A stretch of DNA of 28,603 nt from JBHHZJ01 sp046758005 (lineage in GTDB: Bacteria; Pseudomonadota; Alphaproteobacteria; Kiloniellales; J153). The notes below the pieces were generated by a model. It was not told the origin of the DNA. It saw only the letters and a list, made by a program, of their open reading frames with translations, and did no database searches. This document shows, piece by piece, positions 23,293 to 28,603 of the stretch; positions within the stretch are counted from its first letter, which is position 1; the number at the start of each line of letters is the position of its first letter. The position numbers and the translations under genes are program-made. Location of the stretch: positions 1 to 28,603 of the forward strand of contig JBHHZJ010000043.1 in the NCBI GenBank assembly GCA_046758005.1, given 5' to 3'.

Positions 23293-23739
23293 TCAGGCGG
23301 CCTTCTTGCCCCCGATGGCCCCGTGTTTGCGGCGCGCCATGCCCGGACGCCCGAGCCCGATCCGATGCGCGAGCGACGAGCGCATCCGCGCGTAGTTGGG
23401 CGCAACCATCGGGTAGTCGTGCGGCAGCCCCCACTTGCGCCGGTATTCCTCCGGGCTCAGCTTGAACGCCGACCGCAGATGGCGCTTCAACGTCCTGAAT
23501 CGCTTCCCGTCCTCGAGGCACACGATGTAGTCGGGGGTCACCGACTCGCTGATGGGAACGGCCGGCCGCCGCGCGCGGTGTCCGGTCCCCTCCGTCGACT
23601 CCGCCGTCGTTTGGAGGGCGCACGCCACCTCCCGGATCAGCGCCGGCAACTTGCGGCCCGGTACCCGATTGCACTCGACATATGAGACGACGATCTTCGC
23701 CGCCATATCGACCACCGCCCTGTCCATTGCTCCCGTCAT
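23293..23739 (-). CDS. mucR: MucR/Ros-family transcriptional regulator (copy 2)
   Basis: 148 residues. ATG 23739 has GGAGAA 6-8 bases upstream; the longer open frame is shadow sequence. The MucR core YIVCLEDGKRFRTLKRHLRS with SPEEYRRKWGLPHDYPMVA and HRIGLG is very similar to the other copy 6 kb away, while the N-terminal third differs. Like copy 1 it lacks the second Cys and the last His of the Ros zinc finger. The basic C-terminal tail (GMARRKHGAIGGKKAA) is longer. Two copies may form mixed oligomers on AT-rich promoters (inference). Three phased CGGTGA hexamers lie upstream. Confidence 0.9.
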   Translation of the reverse strand: MTGAMDRAVVDMAAKIVVSYVECNRVPGRKLPALIREVACALQTTAESTEGTGHRARRPAVPISESVTPDYIVCLEDGKRFRTLKRHLRSAFKLSPEEYRRKWGLPHDYPMVAPNYARMRSSLAHRIGLGRPGMARRKHGAIGGKKAA

Positions 23740-23802
23740 CGCATGTTCTCCGGCCTCGGTTTCTTGACGGAGCCGGATCGTATTAGCATTCGGACCGGCG
23801 CG

Positions 23803-23833
23803 CGGTGACAATACGGTGAGGTTCGGTGACAAT
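23803..23833. repeat. Phased direct repeats upstream of mucR copy 2
   Basis: CGGTGACAAT occurs at 23803-23812 and again at 23824-23833, 21 bases apart, with a third shorter CGGTGA at 23814-23819. Spacings of 11 and 10 bases put all three hexamers on one face of the helix. The minus-strand complement TTGTCA could also act as a -35 box for mucR. This looks like a cooperative operator. Confidence 0.5.
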
Positions 23834-23915
23834 TGCGTGAACGGTGCGCGCGCTCGGGCGCCGGCGCCGGGCGGCGCGTGCCTCCGGCCCTGCCTTCCGG
23901 GGCTTGCGGGTCGGC

Positions 23916-24206
23916 TCAGGGCGGCCCGAGGATCGAGCTCACGGTCGCCTGAATGCGTTGATAGTTGCGCTTGCAGCGCTCGAAGCCCGATTGCCAGCCG
24001 GTGAGATACGGCTGGTCCGTGCGCGGCGGCTCGGCCTTGTCGATGGAGCTGTAAAGCGGGCTGCCGGCGTAGGCGTAGCCGGCGTCGCAGCCCTCTTGAT
24101 ACCCCACACGGTAATCCTTCGGCCCCGGCGGCATGGTGAAGAGCGGCGTCGTGCATGCCGTGAGCAGAACGAATGCGCCGGCCAGGGCGATCCCCTTCGT
24201 CCACAT
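23916..24206 (-). CDS. Small lipoprotein
   Basis: 96 residues. ATG 24206 follows AGGAGG by about 8 bases. A signal sequence ends in lipobox LLTAC (Cys 18). The mature part has YRVGYQEGCDAGYAYAGSP and LTGWQSGFERCKRNYQRI, giving two further Cys that could form a disulfide, and a repeated GYxxG-type aromatic pattern. No family with known function was recognised. It is a probable periplasmic or outer-membrane lipoprotein. Confidence 0.75.
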   Translation of the reverse strand: MWTKGIALAGAFVLLTACTTPLFTMPPGPKDYRVGYQEGCDAGYAYAGSPLYSSIDKAEPPRTDQPYLTGWQSGFERCKRNYQRIQATVSSILGPP

Positions 24207-24626
24207 CCTTCGACCTCCTCGGAAGGTGGGCGCGGCACCGGTCCCCGCCGGCTCCCGCGCGCCCGCGAGGCGCGCCTCGGCGCGCCTGCCTCCCCTTGTC
24301 CGCCACGCTGGTAAAGAACTCGTCAACAACGGCCCGCGCGCGGGCCTGTTTCGGCGCGGCTTCGGCGATCGAGCCTAGCCGCTCGCCGCCGCCGTGACCA
24401 GGGGCCACCACCAAGCTTGGAGAAGAAGATCGGCCTTGGACCGAAGGGTGAAGTCCCGGCCGCCTACGGGGCCGGCGCGGCGCCGCCGGTCGGATACGGA
24501 AGAGCCCCAGCTCGCGCGCGCGTTTTGGCCCGGACCGGGCGGCATCGGATCCGCCCGGGCCGGTCTTGACGCCGGGTCAAGGGGGCGAGCGGCCGGTTAT
24601 GCGCCGGGGGGCGCCCGCTCGCCGGG
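24207..24626. other. Intergenic region without gene
   Basis: These 420 bases between the small lipoprotein and the Flp pilin are GC-rich and hold no supported gene. Several palindromes occur, including GAGGCGCGCCTC near 24268, and the stem-loop after the pilin gene listed separately. The AGGAGG of the lipoprotein lies at the left edge. Confidence 0.5.
24584..24623 (-). terminator. Stem-loop just downstream of the Flp pilin gene
   Basis: GGCGAGCGG (24584-24592) and CCGCTCGCC (24615-24623) form a perfect 9-base stem with a 22-base loop, directly after the pilin stop. There is no U-tract on the minus strand, so it may be an mRNA 3' stabiliser rather than an intrinsic terminator. GCCGGGTCA also occurs twice around it. 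Confidence 0.4.
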
Positions 24627-24806
24627 TCACAGATTGGCCGCGACGCCCATCGAACTGGATACCTTGCCGAACAAAGCCAGCAGCGAGCCGCCCATCTGCA
24701 CGATGGCGCCGAACCCGGCCATCGAGACGATTGCCGCGATCAGGCCGTATTCGACGGCCGTCGTGCCCGATTCGTCCGATAGAAAGGCCTTCAACTTGGA
24801 CCACAT
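24627..24806 (-). CDS. Flp/Fap-type pilin
   Basis: 59 residues. ATG 24806 follows GGAGG by 7 bases. The short leader MWSKLKAFLSDESG precedes the class IVb prepilin cleavage motif, Gly then TTAVEY with Glu at +5 and Tyr at +6. One hydrophobic helix follows (GLIAAIVSMAGFGAIVQMGGSLLALF). Length and sequence are those of Flp pilins assembled by Tad machines. No tad/cpa genes or prepilin peptidase (tadV) are in the window, so assembly must use genes elsewhere. The upstream region is very AT-rich. Confidence 0.9.
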   Translation of the reverse strand: MWSKLKAFLSDESGTTAVEYGLIAAIVSMAGFGAIVQMGGSLLALFGKVSSSMGVAANL

Positions 24807-25078
24807 GATCGACCTCCCGTGATGTGGTTGAGAGAATATTGACAGATTTCCTGAAAAACGCAAGAAGATTTAGTGATTTTTTTACCACATACTAATAAGA
24901 GCAATTTTTCTATAATTCTTGATACATTTTATTAAATTTTTTTATTTACCATTATTTCGCGCCGGTTCCGGTCAAACCGGCGTACCCGGCGCCGGTGCAA
25001 CCGGCCTCGCCCGCAGGTCCGGCGGGGTCCCTCATTTGCGCTTGAGCCCTCCGCGGCAAAACCCGATAACTGGGCCCC
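24807..25078. promoter_or_regulatory. AT-rich divergent region between pilin and dioxygenase
   Basis: Bases 24835-24958 are extremely AT-rich, with T-runs up to 7, in strong contrast to the surroundings. On the minus strand TTGCGT (24863-24858) and AATATT (24840-24835) with 17-base spacing form a weak promoter candidate for the pilin. GCCGGTT/AACCGGC (24961-24981) is a 7-base-stem hairpin toward the dioxygenase gene. Confidence 0.45.
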
Positions 25079-25750
25079 ATGCTGCTCGTCGTCCCTCAAC
25101 TGCTCAACGCCGAGGAGGTTCGCACGCTGCTCGGCCTCGCCGAGCAGGCGCGCTTCGTCGACGGGCGCGCCTCCTCGGGCAGCTACCTCGCGGGCGCCAA
25201 GAAAAACCTGCAGATCGACCCGTCCGAGCAGCAGGCCGCGCTGCTCGACCGGACCATGCTCGGGGCCCTGAATCGCTGCGTCGAGTTTCACGACTTCGCG
25301 CTGCCGCGCCACCACGCCGCGTTCCGGATCAACCGCTACGAAGTGGGGATGGAGTACGGCAGGCACCTGGACAACCCGCTCATAGGCGACACGCACACGC
25401 TGCGCTCGGACATCTCGGTGACCGCGTTCCTCAGCGACCCGGAAAGCTACGACGGGGGCGAACTGCGCCTGGACACGCCGTTCGGCGTGGAGCAGGCCAA
25501 GCTGTTCGCGGGCGACGCCGTGTTCTACGCCACCGTCGTCCCGCACGAGGTCGCGCGCGTGACGCGCGGGGTGCGCCTGGCGGTGATCGGCTGGGTGCAG
25601 AGCTACGTGCGCGACCCCGCCCGGCGCCAGATCCTTTACGACATGAACCGGGCGCGGGAGAAGCTGCGCCGCACCGGTGCGGACGACGAGGCGATCCAGC
25701 TTCTGGTCAAATCCTACGGCAACCTGATGCGAATGTGGCTCGACGGTTGA
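25079..25750 (+). CDS. PKHD-type Fe(II)/2-oxoglutarate dioxygenase (PiuC/YbiX-like)
   Basis: 223 residues, full length for the PiuC/YbiX family. The jelly-roll core shows the iron ligands His96 and Asp98 in YGRHLDNP and the distal His156 in VVPHEVARV, with Arg166 in RGVRLAVIGW placed to bind 2-oxoglutarate. The C-terminal extension ILYDMNRAREKLRR is typical. Family members are often linked to TonB-dependent iron uptake, but no receptor is adjacent here, so the substrate is open. ATG 25079 has no strong ribosome-binding site, but the conserved start (MLLVVPQLLNAEEV) supports it. Confidence 0.9.
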   Translation: MLLVVPQLLNAEEVRTLLGLAEQARFVDGRASSGSYLAGAKKNLQIDPSEQQAALLDRTMLGALNRCVEFHDFALPRHHAAFRINRYEVGMEYGRHLDNPLIGDTHTLRSDISVTAFLSDPESYDGGELRLDTPFGVEQAKLFAGDAVFYATVVPHEVARVTRGVRLAVIGWVQSYVRDPARRQILYDMNRAREKLRRTGADDEAIQLLVKSYGNLMRMWLDG

Positions 25751-25781
25751 GCGGCGCCGGGGAACCGAGGCCCCTTGCCCG

Positions 25782-26825
25782 TCACCGGCCGGGCCACCGC
25801 GGCAGCGCGGGGTAGGGCGGCAAATCCGCGGCGGTGCGGTCCCTGAACCATCGGTTGCCTCCCCTGCGATAGGGCGTTCCCCCGACGAAGGTGTTGTTCG
25901 AGACGCTGGGCCGCGGCACGTTGCGGACGCGGAACATCCGGGCGCCCTCGAAGCCGTCGACGATGAACGTGTTGCCCTCGATCACGGTCGAGTTGACGAC
26001 CGGGTCCATCGCCGGGTCCCGGCCGCGCTCCAGTCCCACGCCGACGAAGTCGGGATTGCTGCTGTTCGGCCCTTTTTCGAGGAGGTTGCCGCGAATGACG
26101 ACGTCGCCCCCGTTCGGCACGTCGATCAGCCGGCTGTCTCTGCCCTCGAGCGAGGCGATCACGTTGTTCTCGATCACGGTTCGCCTGGCCCGGCTCTTCA
26201 CCCCGTGTCCCTCCTCCTTGGAGGACACGATCCGGCTTCGCCGTAGGATCAGCTCGTCGGCTTTCCTGCCGATGTAGATCGCGTGCGCTCGACCGAGGGC
26301 GATCTTCTCGTCCCCGCCCAGTCTCTCGAAGGTGCTGTCCTCGATGAGGATCCGCCCCCGCCCGCCGAGGATACCCGACTGGCCGTCGTGGAAATAGACC
26401 CGGCGCAGGGTCAGATTGACCCCCTCGGCGCGGACGCAGGCCCCGTTGCCGTCCCGAACCCAGATCCGGGAGCACTCCAGGCCTTCGATCACCGTATCGT
26501 CGCCCTTGACGACCAGCGCGGCCTTGTCATCGGCGGCGGCGCCCGTGACGTGAGCGCCGGGCTGGGCCCGAAGGGTCACGCCGTCGGCGCGCAGGATCGC
26601 CGCCTCCCGGTAAATTCCGGGGCGGAGCACGATGGTCGCGCCGGGCGGCGCCGCGGCCACGGCCGCGGCGAGGCTCGAGAAATCGCAGTCCGGCGCGGGC
26701 GCGCCGGGTGGGCAGACGTTCAGCGGTCGGATTTCGGAGGCCGCCCCGTCATGGCCGACGCCCGCGACCGGGCCGATCGCACAGGCGCCGATGACGACGA
26801 TCGCGGCGCGCAGCCACGTCTTCAT
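25782..26825 (-). CDS. Secreted right-handed beta-helix (pectate-lyase-like) protein
   Basis: 347 residues. ATG 26825 follows GGGAGGG. A Sec-type signal peptide (MKTWLRAAIVVIGACAIGPVAG) is followed by FSSLAAAVAAAPPGATIVLRPGIYRE, the entry segment of many parallel beta-helix proteins, then NosD/CASH-like coils (IEGLECSRIW, LRRVYFHD, ILIEDSTFERL, TVIENNVIASLEG, VVIRGNLLEKG, STVIEGNTFIVDG). No lyase-type catalytic residues could be assigned. Because EPS genes are within 10 kb, a polysaccharide-binding or -cleaving role is possible, but nothing in the sequence proves it. It is convergent with the dioxygenase gene. Confidence 0.82.
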   Translation of the reverse strand: MKTWLRAAIVVIGACAIGPVAGVGHDGAASEIRPLNVCPPGAPAPDCDFSSLAAAVAAAPPGATIVLRPGIYREAAILRADGVTLRAQPGAHVTGAAADDKAALVVKGDDTVIEGLECSRIWVRDGNGACVRAEGVNLTLRRVYFHDGQSGILGGRGRILIEDSTFERLGGDEKIALGRAHAIYIGRKADELILRRSRIVSSKEEGHGVKSRARRTVIENNVIASLEGRDSRLIDVPNGGDVVIRGNLLEKGPNSSNPDFVGVGLERGRDPAMDPVVNSTVIEGNTFIVDGFEGARMFRVRNVPRPSVSNNTFVGGTPYRRGGNRWFRDRTAADLPPYPALPRWPGR

Positions 26826-26964
26826 ACCGACCCTCCCTCGTCTCTGGCGAACAGGTTAGAACAAGCGCCCGTCAAGGCAAGGGCGGACGATGGCGTTGTC
26901 CGGTTGCGCCAACCGGGTCCAATTTTCGCGCATCCGCCGAGGCAGGGTTCGCGCCCGGGCGCGG

Positions 26965-28107
26965 TTACGACGGTGCCGAACCGGCTTCTGCGCCTCGGGG
27001 GCGGTATCGGCGTATCAGCTCGACCACGTCATCCACGGGCAGGCCGTAGCGGGTGTTGCCGTCGCGCCCGACCATCGTCTCGGACATGAACATGCTGTTG
27101 TAGACGGCCTCCTCGACCGCCTCGATCACCGCCTGCCCCATCGCGCTCAGAACCCAGTGCTCGTTGGCGAGCGTCTCGCGCGCGATGAGGAGCGATCGCG
27201 GCCGCTCGGGGATGCGGTAGCCGGTGCTGAAGGCGAGCGCCACGTCGCCGCTGCCGGTGTGACAGGTGCTGCCGGTGCGGGCGAGCCCGAAGGACGCACG
27301 CTTGCACAGCCGTTCCAGCTGCCGGGCCTCGAGCGGCGCGTCGGTCGCGATCACGATCATGATCGAGCCGTAGTCGCTCTGATCCCGATGGTTGGGCGGC
27401 AGAATGTGTTTGCCCACGGGCACGCCGGAGATGACGAGCTCGGGCGCGCGGCCGAAGTTGGACTGCACCAGCACACCGACGGTGAAGCCGCCCTTGTCCC
27501 GGGGAACGACCCGGCTGGCCGTGCCGATGCCGCCCTTCCACTCGAAACAGCTCATGCCCGTGCCGCCGCCGAGGCTGCCCTCGGCGACCGGCCCCGTATC
27601 GGCGTCGGCCACGGCCCGGCGGACGTCCGCCTCGCCGATGCGCCGCGCGTGCACGTCGCTCAGGAAGCCGTCGGTGCACTCGCCGACCACGGGGTTGACG
27701 CTGGCGTAGCCTTGCCGTCCCGAGGCCTCGAAGCCCACGCCGATGTATGGGCTCGCTTCGAGGGCCAGCGTGATCAACGCGTCGGCGACGCGGGCCATAT
27801 TGAGGGTGCTGGTGAGCGCGATCGGCGTTTCGATGCTGCCGGTCTCGCGGATCTGCTCGAATCCGGCGTACTTGCCGAACCCGTTGATGCGGTGGACCGC
27901 GGCCGAGACCTTGTCTTCGTACAGGTTGCCCCGGTGCGGCAGTATGATCGTGACGCCGGTGCGGAACGGGCCCTGTCCGGTCCACGCGCCCTCGCCTTCG
28001 ACGACCGTGCAGTGTCCCACCGCGACACCCTCGACATCCGTAATGGCGTTGTGGCCGCCGGTCGGCAAGTCACCGCGGTAAATGCCAAGCTCTCGAATGC
28101 GCGGCAT
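26965..28107 (-). CDS. P1-family (S58) peptidase, DmpA-like aminopeptidase
   Basis: 380 residues, full length. These enzymes are Ntn-type hydrolases that cut themselves before the nucleophile Ser. Here the pair is Gly247-Ser248 in DYGSIMIVIATDAP, matching Gly249-Ser250 of Ochrobactrum DmpA. GGGTGMSCFEWKGGIGTASR and GVLVQSNFG are also family marks. DmpA releases N-terminal D- or L-amino acids from small peptides, and beta-peptidases are close relatives. No signal peptide is seen. The next gene, on the opposite strand, is an ABC solute-binding protein, so peptide or amino-acid uptake and use is plausible (inference). Confidence 0.9.
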   Translation of the reverse strand: MPRIRELGIYRGDLPTGGHNAITDVEGVAVGHCTVVEGEGAWTGQGPFRTGVTIILPHRGNLYEDKVSAAVHRINGFGKYAGFEQIRETGSIETPIALTSTLNMARVADALITLALEASPYIGVGFEASGRQGYASVNPVVGECTDGFLSDVHARRIGEADVRRAVADADTGPVAEGSLGGGTGMSCFEWKGGIGTASRVVPRDKGGFTVGVLVQSNFGRAPELVISGVPVGKHILPPNHRDQSDYGSIMIVIATDAPLEARQLERLCKRASFGLARTGSTCHTGSGDVALAFSTGYRIPERPRSLLIARETLANEHWVLSAMGQAVIEAVEEAVYNSMFMSETMVGRDGNTRYGLPVDDVVELIRRYRPRGAEAGSAPS

Positions 28108-28293
28108 CGGGCCGCCTCCCCGGATCTGCCTCTTCCGTCACGTGTTGAAAGGACGTTTTGCCTTCTATACGCTCGGAATTCCATGCCGTAGCCCGCGCAT
28201 CCTCGAAGCTCGCCTTCCCCGCGCGGGCACGGGCGGTGAAGGGATTGCACGACACTCTCGACACCAAAATATAAGAAATCTGGGAGGACAAGC

Positions 28294-28603
28294 ATGTTCG
28301 ATCAAAAGGTTTGCCGCTTCGCCGGCGTGCTGACCGCAGCGGCGCTCGCCGTGGCGGCCGGCGAGGCCTTGGCCGCCGAGTGCCCCATCAAGATCGGTGG
28401 CATGGCGCCGCTTTCGGCTCCCGGTGCCGTGACCGGCGGGGAGGCCATGCGCGACGCGATGAAGATCGCCGCCGAGGAAATCAACGCCAATGGCGGCCTG
28501 CTTGGCTGCGACGTCGAGCTCGTGGTGGTCGACACCGAGGGCCTGCCCGAGCGTGGCACGGCTGTCATGGAAAAGCTCATCAACCAGGACAACGTGGCGG
28601 CCG
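28294..28603 (+). CDS. ABC transporter substrate-binding protein, branched-chain amino acid/amide type (5' part only)
   Basis: The window ends after 103 codons. ATG 28294 has GGGAGGA at ideal spacing. A Sec signal peptide ends in AGEALA, followed by the mature start ECPIKIGGMAPLSAPG, GGEAMRDAMKIAAEEINANGG and VELVVVDTEG, typical of the Peripla_BP_6 / LivJ family. It would bind amino acids, amides or similar ligands in the periplasm. Permease and ATPase genes would lie beyond the window. The 186-base gap before it separates it from the divergent peptidase gene. Confidence 0.88.
   Translation, partial: MFDQKVCRFAGVLTAAALAVAAGEALAAECPIKIGGMAPLSAPGAVTGGEAMRDAMKIAAEEINANGGLLGCDVELVVVDTEGLPERGTAVMEKLINQDNVAA

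Noticed and set aside
24394..24822. Plus-strand open frame over the Flp pilin
   Set aside because: The minus-strand pilin has a complete prepilin motif and ribosome-binding site; the plus frame is Arg/Pro-rich shadow.
24961..24981. Intrinsic terminator
   Set aside because: The 7-base stem has no T-tract on either strand next to it; at most a regulatory hairpin.
1..28603. tRNA, rRNA, CRISPR arrays, transposases or prophage genes
   Set aside because: None recognised on either strand by reading; no spaced repeats, IS-type inverted ends or integrase-like ORFs were seen.

Overview
The window is from a high-GC bacterial chromosome, most likely an alphaproteobacterium. Two MucR/Ros-family regulators, a family almost confined to that class, are the best taxonomic clue. 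Gene density is normal, no tRNA, rRNA, IS element, prophage or CRISPR array was seen, and 27 protein-coding genes are supported. Two run off the window edges: a fused membrane/spermidine-synthase-like protein on the left and an ABC solute-binding protein on the right.

The left half (about 2.9 to 17 kb) is an exopolysaccharide (EPS) region in two arms. The minus-strand arm is a tightly coupled operon (8672 to 2911): AlgD-type GDP-mannose 6-dehydrogenase, a GT4 glycosyltransferase, an AsnB-type amidotransferase and a second glycosyltransferase. The last two look like the forms that accompany exosortase A (XrtA/EpsH) loci. The plus-strand arm (13454 to 16951) encodes an outer-membrane export lipoprotein, a chain-length determinant and a BY-type tyrosine autokinase, again of the PEP-CTERM-locus subfamilies. 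No exosortase, PEP-CTERM protein, Wzx flippase or Wzy polymerase is visible.

Between the arms (9109 to 11764) sits the most unusual unit. It has a small protein with a twin-arginine-like signal and a two-Cys mature part, a PqqD-like (RRE-fold) protein, an HPr-kinase-like P-loop kinase and a NTP_transf_5 nucleotidyltransferase. The set resembles lasso-peptide tailoring genes but lacks the B2 protease. It reads divergently from the algD operon across one shared intergenic region. A VanZ-like membrane protein with a large extracytoplasmic domain follows, convergent with the nucleotidyltransferase.

The right half (17 to 28.6 kb) is mixed: mucR1, an orphan parB without parA, a glycine-zipper/peptidoglycan-binding lipoprotein, a PilZ protein, a pentapeptide-repeat protein, a four-Cys microprotein, a bacteriohemerythrin, two small divergent membrane proteins with overlapping 5' ends, mucR2, a small lipoprotein, a lone Flp pilin, a PKHD-type Fe(II) dioxygenase, a secreted beta-helix protein, a DmpA-type peptidase and the start of a solute-binding protein.

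Several intergenic regions are strikingly AT-rich against the GC-rich background. MucR proteins are described as H-NS-like binders of such DNA and control EPS in rhizobia and brucellae, so the two mucR genes may control the EPS and surface genes here. That link is inference.
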